From contig JAPPJO010000017.1 of the NCBI GenBank assembly GCA_028820325.1, forward strand, positions 102,437-166,436: DNA of 64,000 nt, written 5' to 3'. The notes under the pieces are model-generated. The model did not search any database, was not told the origin of the DNA, and saw nothing but the letters and a program-made list of their open reading frames with translations. Made by a program: the position numbers and the translations under genes. The DNA comes from Gammaproteobacteria bacterium (GTDB lineage Bacteria > Gemmatimonadota > Gemmatimonadetes > Longimicrobiales > Gaopeijiaceae). Below, piece after piece: positions 26,300-34,583 of this stretch; positions within the stretch are counted from its first letter, which is position 1, and every line of letters begins with the position of its first letter.

Positions 26300-28132
26300 T
26301 CAGAACGCGGCTTCGATCTGCCAGAATAGAACCCGGTAGTCGAAGACGGTAAAGGCGATGCGGTCCCCCGCGGGCGAATAGGCGGGCTGGGTCTTGTGGC
26401 AGGGGTCGAAGGTGAGCTGCTCGGCGGCTCCGCCCCCGGCGGAAACCCGGAAGATCTGGAAGAACCCGTCGCCGGCCCGGTCGACGTACGCCACCCAGCG
26501 CCCGTCGGCCGAGACGCCGATTCCCGAGTGGAGCTGGTCCGAGCCATAGTCGTGGAAGCGCTCCGGCGTTCCACCCGTCCGGGAAACGCGCCACAGGCTC
26601 TTGCGCCCAACCGCCTCGGCCGCCTCGAAGATGACCGTCTCGCCCGCGTCGGCCCACTCTCCCTGGATCACGTCCTGCTCGAAGCCCTCCAGTTCGATGC
26701 GGGTCTGGGGCTGCGTCACTTCGCCGGTCTCCTGGTCGATGCCGATGACGAACAGGTGCGCGCGGCGCGCGCCGGCATCGTCCACGCGATAGCTGGGGAA
26801 GAGGATCCAGCGTCCATCCGCCGACCAGCGCGCCCATCCCGTCTCGTGGCCGTCTTCGCTGATCATGCGTGCCTCGCCGCTTCCATCGGCGGCCATGAGC
26901 CAGATGTCGTCGGATTCCTCGTGGGTATGGAAGGCGATCCAGCGCCCGTTGGGCGAGGTGTGCATGCCCTGGTCCTCGGAGTAGGACTGGCGCACCACGC
27001 GCTCGGGGGCGTCGTGCGGTTCGCTCGCGTTGCCTCCGACGATGCCGATGTGCTGTGCGATGTCGGGGTAGTGGAAGTCGTCCGTGACGTGGCGCCAACT
27101 GCCGAAGGTGAAGGCGACTTCGGATCCGTCCCAGCTCCAGGTCGGCGTTTCCGACTGGAAAGTGGTCAGCGGGGCGGACGGCCCCCCTGCAGCCGGCGCG
27201 GTCGCGACGAACACGCGGTAGTCCTGCGACTTGAACAGGATGCGCCCATCGGCCCCAACCGAGGGGGCATAGGCGTCGCGGACGAAACCGGTGAGGCGGG
27301 TGGGCGCCCCGCCCGCGGCCGGTCTGGCCCAGAGATCCAGAAAACCGCCTTCGCCCGGTGCCGCGTAGTAGACCTGGCCGCCGTCCGGTGAGAAAGCGAG
27401 CGGCCCGTACGCCTCCTGGTCGGTGAAGAGCGGCTCGGGTGAGTCGCAGGGCAGGTGCAGCCGCTGATGGTCGTCCTCGAAGGACAGGCAGGCGAGCCGC
27501 CCGTCCGGTGACCACGCGGGGAAGGAAAGGCGGGTTCCGGTCGCGGTCGCCCGAGCGCTGCCGCCGTCCGCGTCCAGGAGCCACACTGCGGCCTCGCCTC
27601 CGGCCGACGAAACGCCGGCCACGGTGGTGCCGTCCGGCGACCAGGCGAGCATGTCCAGCGCGAGCAGGTCAGGCGCCTGGTCACGGCCCGGCCACAGCGG
27701 CTCCCGGGCGCCATCCGTCCGGTCGTACAGCCACCACTCCTGCCGGCTGCGGTCGAAGACGCGCTCCCGCACGGCGACCTGGCGGCTGTCGGGCAGCCAG
27801 GCGAGGAAGCGCATCGACGCGCCGCCCGATCCCATGACGCGTTCCGCGCCACCCCGGGCCGGCACCACATGCAGGCGGTCGCGCTCGGTGTAGGCCAGCC
27901 AGCGGCCATCGGGCGACACCACGCCGAGCGGGTCGCGGTAGGCCACCGGTCCCACCTGCTCCGCGGAGGCGACGTAGTGGAGGGGCGGGAGGCCCGCTTC
28001 CGCTGCGGGGCCCTCGGCACACCCGCCGATCGCAAGCACGAGAAGCGCGACGGAGGGGATCCGGACGGCAGGACGGACGCAACCGGCCACGCCTTTTCGG
28101 CCCCCCGGTCCACCGGTCGCCGCTATCGTCAT
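26300..28132 (-). CDS. PD40/TolB-like beta-propeller lipoprotein
   Basis: 610 residues. The N-terminus contains PSVALLVLAIGGCAEG, a good lipobox (IGGC). The mature part repeats WSPDGR / FSPDGG / SADGRW motifs (for example SPDGRWLAYTERD, AWSPDGTTVAGV, AYSPAGDRIAF), the PD40 blades of TolB-type propellers, at least ten times. No C-terminal peptidase domain follows, unlike DPP4/S9 enzymes, so it is likely a binding or scaffold propeller in the periplasm. Its ATG overlaps the greA stop in TAATG, indicating translational coupling. It ends about 35 nt before the acyl carrier protein promoter. Confidence 0.82.
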   Translation of the reverse strand: MTIAATGGPGGRKGVAGCVRPAVRIPSVALLVLAIGGCAEGPAAEAGLPPLHYVASAEQVGPVAYRDPLGVVSPDGRWLAYTERDRLHVVPARGGAERVMGSGGASMRFLAWLPDSRQVAVRERVFDRSRQEWWLYDRTDGAREPLWPGRDQAPDLLALDMLAWSPDGTTVAGVSSAGGEAAVWLLDADGGSARATATGTRLSFPAWSPDGRLACLSFEDDHQRLHLPCDSPEPLFTDQEAYGPLAFSPDGGQVYYAAPGEGGFLDLWARPAAGGAPTRLTGFVRDAYAPSVGADGRILFKSQDYRVFVATAPAAGGPSAPLTTFQSETPTWSWDGSEVAFTFGSWRHVTDDFHYPDIAQHIGIVGGNASEPHDAPERVVRQSYSEDQGMHTSPNGRWIAFHTHEESDDIWLMAADGSGEARMISEDGHETGWARWSADGRWILFPSYRVDDAGARRAHLFVIGIDQETGEVTQPQTRIELEGFEQDVIQGEWADAGETVIFEAAEAVGRKSLWRVSRTGGTPERFHDYGSDQLHSGIGVSADGRWVAYVDRAGDGFFQIFRVSAGGGAAEQLTFDPCHKTQPAYSPAGDRIAFTVFDYRVLFWQIEAAF

Positions 28133-28611
28133 TACGCCATCCCCATTCGTTGTGGCAGGGTCTCGAGCGCGACGATCTCATATCGGCGCGCCCCCCTGGG
28201 CAGCTTCACCTCGACCTCCTCTCCCGGGCGCGCGCCCATCAGGCCGCGGCCGATCGCGGAGGCCATCGATACATGGCCTGCCTCGATGTCGATGTAGTCG
28301 CCGGCCGCGATCGTGTACGTTGCCTCGGTTTTCCGTACACAATCACGTACCGTAACCCGCGAACCGAAGCCAACCCTGTCGGCGGGCATGCCCTCCACGT
28401 CGATCTGCGACAACTCGGCCACCCGCTGCGTCAGATGGCCGATGCGCGCGTTCACGAACTGCTGCCGCTCCAGCGCCGACTTGTACTCCGAGTTCTCGCG
28501 CAGATCTCCGAGCTCGACGGCCTTGCGAATGCGCACCGGAAGCTCGAACTGCAGTTCCCGGGAAAGCGCCTCGATCTCGTCTTCGATCTTCTGCCTGATC
28601 TCGTTCAGCAT
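28132..28611 (-). CDS. greA: GreA/GreB-family transcription elongation factor
   Basis: 159 residues with a GGAGGGG ribosome site 4 nt before the ATG. The N-terminal coiled coil ends with GDLRENSEYKSALERQQFVNARIGHL, containing the acidic tip (DLRENSEY) that reaches the RNA polymerase active centre to stimulate transcript cleavage. The C-terminal FKBP-like domain includes AIGRGLMGARPGEEVEVKLPRG. Length is normal. It lies between purE and the propeller lipoprotein, with TAATG overlap to the latter. GreA rather than GreB is chosen from the DLRENSEY context. Confidence 0.88.
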   Translation of the reverse strand: MLNEIRQKIEDEIEALSRELQFELPVRIRKAVELGDLRENSEYKSALERQQFVNARIGHLTQRVAELSQIDVEGMPADRVGFGSRVTVRDCVRKTEATYTIAAGDYIDIEAGHVSMASAIGRGLMGARPGEEVEVKLPRGARRYEIVALETLPQRMGMA

Positions 28612-28653
28612 GCGGCCCCTCCGGACGAAACGGGAAGACGGAGCGGCGCGCCC

Positions 28654-29151
28654 TCAGGCACGCGGGTCGGAGGTGGCCAGGACCACCTCGCGACGGGCCT
28701 GACGGTCCGCCCTGACCGCTTCCCGGAACCCGGCGTCCGCGACCCCGAGGATCTGCGTGGCCAGGATCGCGGCGTTCACCGCCCCGGCCTTGCCGATGGC
28801 CAGCGTCGCCACTGGCACGCCCCCCGGCATCTGGACCGTGGAGAGGAGCGAATCGAGGCCGTCCAGCGCCGAACTCATTGGCACGCCCAGCACCGGCAGC
28901 GCGGTGCTCGACGCCACCACGCCAGCCAGGTGCGCGGCTCCGCCGGCGGCGGCGATGATCACGCCCAGCCCGCGCTCCTCGGCCGTGCGCGAGTAGTCGA
29001 GCACCACTTCCGGGGTGCGGTGGGCGGACATCACCCGCACTTCGTGGGGAACGCCGAGCGACTCGAGGGTGGCGGCGGCATGCGTCATCACAGGCCAGTC
29101 GCTCTTCGAGCCCATGATCACGCCGACTTTGGGATTGCCATTGGAGTCCAT
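28654..29151 (-). CDS. purE: N5-carboxyaminoimidazole ribonucleotide mutase
   Basis: 165 residues from ATG 29151. PurE class I converts N5-CAIR to CAIR in purine synthesis. The motifs [40 protein letters not shown] and [28 protein letters not shown] are diagnostic, including the catalytic His in SAHRTP. The upstream open frame (to 29505) overlaps the divergent hypothetical gene and is not part of the protein. purK is not nearby. It is the first gene of a purE-greA-propeller run. Confidence 0.93.
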   Translation of the reverse strand: MDSNGNPKVGVIMGSKSDWPVMTHAAATLESLGVPHEVRVMSAHRTPEVVLDYSRTAEERGLGVIIAAAGGAAHLAGVVASSTALPVLGVPMSSALDGLDSLLSTVQMPGGVPVATLAIGKAGAVNAAILATQILGVADAGFREAVRADRQARREVVLATSDPRA

Positions 29152-29197
29152 GCGTACGAGACCGATGCTGTTGGGGAGAAGTCGGAAGGGAGAGCCC

Positions 29198-29226
29198 ACG
29201 ATGCAGAACCCCCGCGAAGGGGTCAA
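29198..29226 (-). promoter_or_regulatory. Candidate promoter for purE
   Basis: On the minus strand, TTGACC (5 of 6) and CATCGT (3 of 6) are separated by exactly 17 nt. The leader to ATG 29151 would be about 40 nt. The -10 element is weak. Confidence 0.3.
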
Positions 29227-29319
29227 GGGTTGAATTGGCGCCGAACCCGGAGTTACTGTCTCGTCTGTCGCATCCGCGCCCGTCCCGAACATCACCTCAG
29301 GATCAACAGGGGAAACCGA

Positions 29320-29733
29320 ATGAACATCAGGGTCACGCTTCGCTGGCTGCAGGTACTCGACAAGCTCGAACCCTGGTATAAGAACAAGGGCGAGTTCGTC
29401 TTCTGGACCAAAGTCACCAGTGGAGACAGCACGCAGGACCGTCGGTTCCCCGAAGAGGGCCACTATTCCATTTCGGACCATCGCCGCTGGAACAAGCTCG
29501 ACCATCTGAACAAGGTCATGTATGACGGCGAGGCGGGCGACTCGCTGTGTATCGAGCTCCGCGGCGTCGAGACGGACAGGTTCTCGGCCGACGACGAGCT
29601 GGAACGCTACTCACGCGAATTCTCGGGCCCCGTGGAATCCTGGGTGGGCCGTCATCGGCCGGGCGACGAGGGGCCGCCCGACCCGGAGGCGATGAGCAAC
29701 TGGCGGATCTGCTATGACGTGGAGATCGTCTAG
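29320..29733 (+). CDS. Hypothetical protein, 137 residues
   Basis: Starts at ATG 29320 after AGGGGAAACCGA; the frame upstream of this overlaps purE antisense and is not likely coding. The product ([22 protein letters not shown]...) is soluble, with no signal peptide, many aromatic and acidic residues, and alternating hydrophobic strands such as [24 protein letters not shown] and [11 protein letters not shown]. The strand pattern suggests a small beta-sandwich, possibly C2-like, but no family motif is recognised. It is divergent from purE and convergent with tyrS. Confidence 0.65.
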   Translation: MNIRVTLRWLQVLDKLEPWYKNKGEFVFWTKVTSGDSTQDRRFPEEGHYSISDHRRWNKLDHLNKVMYDGEAGDSLCIELRGVETDRFSADDELERYSREFSGPVESWVGRHRPGDEGPPDPEAMSNWRICYDVEIV

Positions 29734-29780
29734 GGTCGAGCGTCCCGGCCGGCGTCAGCCAGGCACGGCGGTCACCGTAC

Positions 29781-31061
29781 TTACGGGCCGATGACACGGA
29801 CCAGGTGATACCGCTTCTTACCGCGCCGCAGCACCACGAACTCCCCGTGCAACGTGTCGTCCGGCGCCACCCGTGCGGAGGCTTCCGCGACCCTCCGGTT
29901 GTTGAGGTAGACGCCCCCGCCTGCGATGGCGCGCCGCGCGTCGCTCTTCGAGATCGCCAGGCCGGAACGGTGTAGCAGATCCACGAGCGGGAGGCCGGTG
30001 CTCGCAACGTCTCCGGCCGAGATCCGGCTGGAGGGCACGTCCGCGAAGATGTCCGCGATCTCCGCGGCGTCCAGCCCTTCGACTTCGCCCCCGAACAACA
30101 CCTCGCTCGCCTTGCGCGCGCGGCCCAGTCCGTCCTCCCCGTGGAGACGGCGGGTGACATCGGCGGCCAGCGCCTTCTGCGCGAGACGCCGATGCGGTTC
30201 AGCCGCGATGGACGCCTCCAGTTCCTCGACCTCCTCCCGCGGGAACAGGGTGAAGAGGCGCAGATAGGCCCCCGCGTCCGCATCCGGGGTGTTCATCCAG
30301 AACTGGTAGAACCGGTAGGGCGTGGTGCGCGCGGGGTCCAGCCACACGGTCCCGCTCTCGGTCTTGCCGAACTTGGTGCCCGAGGAGGTGGTCAGGAGCG
30401 GGAAGGTGACCCCGTACGCGCGGGCGCCGCGCACGCGCCGGATCAGTTCGATGCCAGCGGTGATGTTTCCCCACTGATCGCTGCCGCCCATCTGAACGGT
30501 GCACCCCATGCGGTCGTGCAGTTCGAGGAAGTCGTAGGCCTGCAGCAGCACGTAGCTGAATTCGGTGAACGATATGCTCGCTTCCGGATCCTGTACGCGC
30601 CTGCGGATCGAGTCCTTGCCGAGGAGGGCGTTGATGGAGAAGTGCTTGCCCACGTCCCGCAGGAAGTCGACCATCCCCACCCGGCCCAGCCAGTCCAGAT
30701 TGTTGGCCATGCGCGCGGGATTGCCCCTCACCTCGAAATCGAGGAAGTGCGCGAGCTGGGAGTGGATGCCGGCGGCGTTGGCTTCCGCCTCTTCCTTCGA
30801 CAGCAGCGCGCGCTCCGCGGCCTTCTCGGACGGGTCGCCGATAAGGCCGGTCCCTCCGCCCACCAGCGCAACCGGGGTGTGTCCCGCGCGCTGCAGGTGC
30901 ACCAGCCCCATGATGGGCAGCAGGCTGCCGACGTGCAGGCTGGAGGCGGTCGGGTCGAAGCCGATGTAGGCGACCCGCGGCCTGGAAGCGAACGCCTGCG
31001 CGGCGCCGTCGGTGGCGTCGTAGAGCAGGCCGCGCCACGTGTATTCGTCGAGCAGGTTCAT
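29781..31061 (-). CDS. tyrS: Tyrosyl-tRNA synthetase
   Basis: 426 residues from ATG 31061. Class I synthetase that charges tRNA-Tyr. The HIGH motif appears as LHVGS (residues 42-46), the KMSKS loop as KFGKTESG near residue 235, and the tyrosine-binding segment as VQMGGSDQWGNI. The C-terminal S4 RNA-binding domain is present (LVDLLHRSGLAISKSDARRAIAGGGVYLNNRRV). Length and motifs are typical of the bacterial TyrRS with KFGKTESG-type loop. It lies downstream of the men genes with a 115-nt gap. Confidence 0.95.
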   Translation of the reverse strand: MNLLDEYTWRGLLYDATDGAAQAFASRPRVAYIGFDPTASSLHVGSLLPIMGLVHLQRAGHTPVALVGGGTGLIGDPSEKAAERALLSKEEAEANAAGIHSQLAHFLDFEVRGNPARMANNLDWLGRVGMVDFLRDVGKHFSINALLGKDSIRRRVQDPEASISFTEFSYVLLQAYDFLELHDRMGCTVQMGGSDQWGNITAGIELIRRVRGARAYGVTFPLLTTSSGTKFGKTESGTVWLDPARTTPYRFYQFWMNTPDADAGAYLRLFTLFPREEVEELEASIAAEPHRRLAQKALAADVTRRLHGEDGLGRARKASEVLFGGEVEGLDAAEIADIFADVPSSRISAGDVASTGLPLVDLLHRSGLAISKSDARRAIAGGGVYLNNRRVAEASARVAPDDTLHGEFVVLRRGKKRYHLVRVIGP

Positions 31062-31176
31062 GGGTCGGGGATGGCGGGACGGCGCCGGGGCTGCGGGTGA
31101 ACGATGGCGGACGGGCCGGTGCGCGCGGGCTGTCAGGACGGCCAAAGCTACAGGGTCGAGCAGCGTTCTACCATGG

Positions 31177-32694
31177 TCAAGGGGGCGTCGTGCCGGAAAG
31201 GCGGGCGGCGAGGCGGACGCGGTCGATCTTGCCGTTCGGGTTGCGTGGAAGTCGGGCGAGCACCACGAGGGCGCGCGGGCGGGCGGCGGGGCCGAGCAGT
31301 TCCCGGCAGTGCCGGTGGATCGCCTGGACGTGCAGCTCGCGGGCAACGGCGGGGACGATCGCGGCCGCCACCCGTTCTCCCCACTCGGGGTCGGGCAGCC
31401 CCACAACCGCCGCCTCCGCCACCGCGGGGTGCGCGGCGAGCACCCGTTCGACTTCGGCGGGGTGGACATTGACTCCTCCGCTCACGATGCGGCGGGCCTT
31501 GCGCCCGGTGACCCACAGGTGGCCGTCGTGGTCCAGGCGGCCCAGGTCGCCGGTGCGATGCCAGCCGTGCGGACCGGCGATTGGACCACCCCGGTGGTAC
31601 GCGCGCGCCACCATGTCGCCGCGCACCTCGATCTCGCCGTCGGCCGCGATGCGGACCTCGACGGCGTCGAGGGGAGCGCCGGCGGAGCCGGGTTTGGCGC
31701 GCACCAGGGCTGGCGGGGCGGTCGCCACCTGCGAGCAGGTTTCCGTCATGCCGTAGGTGAGCGCCACCGGCACTCCGGCCGCGAGCGCGCGCTCCAGCAG
31801 GGCCGGCGGGGCGCCCGCGCCGCCCACCAGCACGCATCGCAGGGAGGCGGGGTGGGGGTGGGGGAGGCCGGCGTCCAGCAGGTGGCCGAGCATGGTGGGC
31901 ACCAGGGAGACATGGCTGATGGCGCCCGCCTCGAGCAGCTCGACCAGCGCCTCCAGCCGCCATTCGCCGCGCGTCACCACCCGGCTGCCGGCCGCCAGCG
32001 CCCGGTCGACCAGCGCCATCCCGCCGATGTGGGCGAGCGACAGGGAGGCGTGCCAGGCATCGTGAGGCCCCAGCGCCAGGCGGGCGCGCACGGCGCGCGC
32101 GCTGGCGAGGAAGTTGCGCCGGGTGAGCGCGACCGACCGCGACCGTCCCCCGGTCCCCGAGGTGCGCAGGACGGCGACCACGTCATCCGGGGTCAGCCCG
32201 GGGAGGGACTCGGCGCAGGGGACCACCCGGCGGATGTCGTCGGGGGTGGGATGGCCGGCGCCGGGCTGCCGTTCCCCGGGCGGGGCCTCGCGGCTCGGAA
32301 GCGGGAACACCCGCGACTCCCCCCCGCCCACCGCCCCAACCAAATCGCGCGCCAGCGCCAGGTGAGGGGGGTCGCACAAGACGACCGCCGGCCGCGCGAG
32401 CGCGAAGGCATCCGTCATCTCCCGGCGTGCCAGCGCCGGACTGAGCGGGGCGAGCGCCGCCCCCGCCCGCGGCGCCGCGTACATCGCCGCCACCGCCCAA
32501 GGGCCGGGCGACGCCAGCATTGCGACCGCATCCCCCGGCTTCACGCCGAGCGTCACCAGGCGCCGTGCCAGGCGGTCGGCAGCCGCGTCCAGGTCGCGGT
32601 AGCTCAGCCCTGCACCGCCATCGTCGAGCGCGATCCGGCCCGGATGCGCCCGTGCTCCCGCGGCGACCACGTCCTGCACCGGGCGCTCGATCAC
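31177..32694 (-). CDS. menE: o-succinylbenzoate-CoA ligase
   Basis: Adenylate-forming enzyme of 505 residues from GTG 32694; a TTG at 32745 would add 17 residues but overlaps menA. MenE converts o-succinylbenzoate to its CoA ester in menaquinone synthesis. ANL motifs: phosphate loop VLRTSGTGGRSRS, LTYGMTETCSQV, the hinge TGRKARRIVSGGVNVHPAEVE, and the C-terminal catalytic Lys in RNPNGKIDR. The position at the end of menF-D-B-A gives the specificity; on sequence alone another acyl-CoA ligase would be possible. Confidence 0.85.
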   Translation of the reverse strand: MIERPVQDVVAAGARAHPGRIALDDGGAGLSYRDLDAAADRLARRLVTLGVKPGDAVAMLASPGPWAVAAMYAAPRAGAALAPLSPALARREMTDAFALARPAVVLCDPPHLALARDLVGAVGGGESRVFPLPSREAPPGERQPGAGHPTPDDIRRVVPCAESLPGLTPDDVVAVLRTSGTGGRSRSVALTRRNFLASARAVRARLALGPHDAWHASLSLAHIGGMALVDRALAAGSRVVTRGEWRLEALVELLEAGAISHVSLVPTMLGHLLDAGLPHPHPASLRCVLVGGAGAPPALLERALAAGVPVALTYGMTETCSQVATAPPALVRAKPGSAGAPLDAVEVRIAADGEIEVRGDMVARAYHRGGPIAGPHGWHRTGDLGRLDHDGHLWVTGRKARRIVSGGVNVHPAEVERVLAAHPAVAEAAVVGLPDPEWGERVAAAIVPAVARELHVQAIHRHCRELLGPAARPRALVVLARLPRNPNGKIDRVRLAARLSGTTPP

Positions 32695-32719
32695 GCGCGC
32701 GTCATAGCCCTTTGGCCCT

Positions 32720-33616
32720 TCACCCGAGCGCGAACCCGAGCCCAAGCAGGACCCCGAAGAGCCCCACGAATCGCGCGGTCCCGGCCAGCGCGCGGTTCAG
32801 GACGGCGGGCTCACGGTGGGCAAGCACCAGCCTCAGCGGCCCCGCCACCGCCGGAAGCGCGCACAGGGAGAGCAGAACCCAGGTACTCCAGCCGTGCAGC
32901 GCCATCCCCGCCAGGGGAATGACTGCGGTCAGCACGACCAGCAGGACGTACTGGACCTTCGTCCACCGGCCCCCGATGCGCACCGCCAGGGTGCGCTTTC
33001 CCGCGCGCGCGTCGGTCTCGATGTCGCGCAGGTTGTTCACCACCAGAATCGCCGTGCTGGAGGCTCCCAGGGCAACGCCGGCGGTCAGCGAGTCGGGGCG
33101 GAACTCCAGCACCTGCACGTAGCAGGTCCCCGCGACCGCCACCAGGCCGAAGAAGACGAAGACGAACAGGTCGCCCAGCCCGTGATACGCCAGCGGCCAG
33201 GGGCCCGCGGTGTACGCGACTCCCGCGGCGATGCTGGCCACCCCGATGGCCACCACCGGCCACCCCGCCACCAGCGCCAGGAAGACCCCCGCGCCCATGG
33301 CGAGCGCGAACGCCAGAAAGGCCCCCCGCAACACGTCCCTTCCTTCGATCAGCCCGGCCTGGGTGACGCGCACGGGACCCAGCCGCCCCTCGCTGTCTCC
33401 TCCCTTCTGGTAGTCGTAATAGTCGTTGGCCAGGTTGGTGCCGACCTGGATCAGCACGGCCGCGGCCAGCGCAGCCAGCGCGGGCAGGAGGGCGAAGCCG
33501 CCGTGCATGTGCGCCAGCCCCGTGCCGGCGGCGACCGGCGCGATGGTGGCGGTGAGGGTGCGGGGCCGGCAGGCCATCATCCAGGCCTGCGTCCGGGAGA
33601 TGCTCCCGCCGGTCAT
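32720..33616 (-). CDS. menA: 1,4-dihydroxy-2-naphthoate polyprenyltransferase
   Basis: 298 residues, about eight to nine membrane helices. UbiA-superfamily prenyltransferase that attaches the polyprenyl tail in menaquinone synthesis. The first Asp-rich motif is TNLANDYYDYQKGGD and the second is NNLRDIETDARAGKRTLAV, both typical of MenA. Start ATG 33616 is 10 nt after the menB stop. Membrane-bound, acting at the cytoplasmic face. Confidence 0.92.
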   Translation of the reverse strand: MTGGSISRTQAWMMACRPRTLTATIAPVAAGTGLAHMHGGFALLPALAALAAAVLIQVGTNLANDYYDYQKGGDSEGRLGPVRVTQAGLIEGRDVLRGAFLAFALAMGAGVFLALVAGWPVVAIGVASIAAGVAYTAGPWPLAYHGLGDLFVFVFFGLVAVAGTCYVQVLEFRPDSLTAGVALGASSTAILVVNNLRDIETDARAGKRTLAVRIGGRWTKVQYVLLVVLTAVIPLAGMALHGWSTWVLLSLCALPAVAGPLRLVLAHREPAVLNRALAGTARFVGLFGVLLGLGFALG

Positions 33617-33626
33617 GCCTCAGTTG

Positions 33627-34463
33627 CTACGGCAGCCACGGATACTTGCGGAAGTCCGGCCTGCGCTTCTGCAGATAGGCGTTCCTGCCCTCCTGCCCCT
33701 GCTCCGTCATGTAGAAGAGCAGGGTCGCGTTGCCGGCCAACTCCTGGAGCCCGGTCTGGCCGTCCACGTCGGCGTTGAAGGCGGCCTTCAGGCAGCGGAT
33801 CGCCAGCGGGCTCTTGTCCAGGATCTCCTGCGCCCAGCGCCAGCCTTCCATCTCCAGCTCCTCGACGGGCACGACCTTGTTGACCAGCCCCATCTCCAGC
33901 GCCTCGGCGGCGTTGTACTGCCGGCACAGGTACCAGATCTCGCGCGCCTTCTTCTGCCCCACGATGCGCGCCAGATACGACGAGCCGTACCCCCCGTCGA
34001 AGCTGCCCACGATGGGCCCGGTCTGGCCGAAGACCGCGTTGTCGGCGGCGATCGTCAGATCCGAGACCACGTGCAGCACGTGGCCGCCGCCTATGGCGTA
34101 TCCGGCCACCAGGGCGATGACCGGCTTGGGCATCGTGCGCATGTAGCGCTGCAGCTCGAGCACGTTCAGCCTCGGAACCCCGTCGCCCCCCACGTACCCG
34201 GCGTCGCCGCGAACGCGCTGGTCTCCCCCCGACGAGAACGCGTACTTCCCATCCTTCGCGGGACCGTTGCCCGTGAACAGCACGACGCCGATGCCCATGT
34301 CCTCCCCGGCGTCCCGAAAGGCCTCCTGCAGCTCGAACAGCGTCTCCGGGCGGAAGGCGTTGCGCACTTCGGGACGGTTGAAGGCGATGCGCGCCACGCC
34401 GCCGCTCTTGTGATAGGTGATGTCCCCGTATTCGCGGACCTGTTTCCAATCCGGCTCTTTCAT
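33627..34463 (-). CDS. menB: 1,4-dihydroxy-2-naphthoyl-CoA synthase
   Basis: 278 residues with GGGAG 7 nt before ATG 34463. Crotonase-fold enzyme that cyclises o-succinylbenzoyl-CoA. Diagnostic segments: [80 protein letters not shown], and the C-terminal [13 protein letters not shown] found in MenB proteins. The oxyanion-hole Gly residues are present. It lies 120 nt downstream of menD. Confidence 0.95.
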   Translation of the reverse strand: MKEPDWKQVREYGDITYHKSGGVARIAFNRPEVRNAFRPETLFELQEAFRDAGEDMGIGVVLFTGNGPAKDGKYAFSSGGDQRVRGDAGYVGGDGVPRLNVLELQRYMRTMPKPVIALVAGYAIGGGHVLHVVSDLTIAADNAVFGQTGPIVGSFDGGYGSSYLARIVGQKKAREIWYLCRQYNAAEALEMGLVNKVVPVEELEMEGWRWAQEILDKSPLAIRCLKAAFNADVDGQTGLQELAGNATLLFYMTEQGQEGRNAYLQKRRPDFRKYPWLP

Positions 34464-34583
34464 TCACGATCTCCCGGTCTCTGCTTCATGCGCGACCCCC
34501 CGGCATTCACGTTGGCCCCAGGCTCGGGCGCCTCTTCCGGCCATCCCGCGGAATGTCGTGCCCGGACACCCCGGCAGCGGCGC

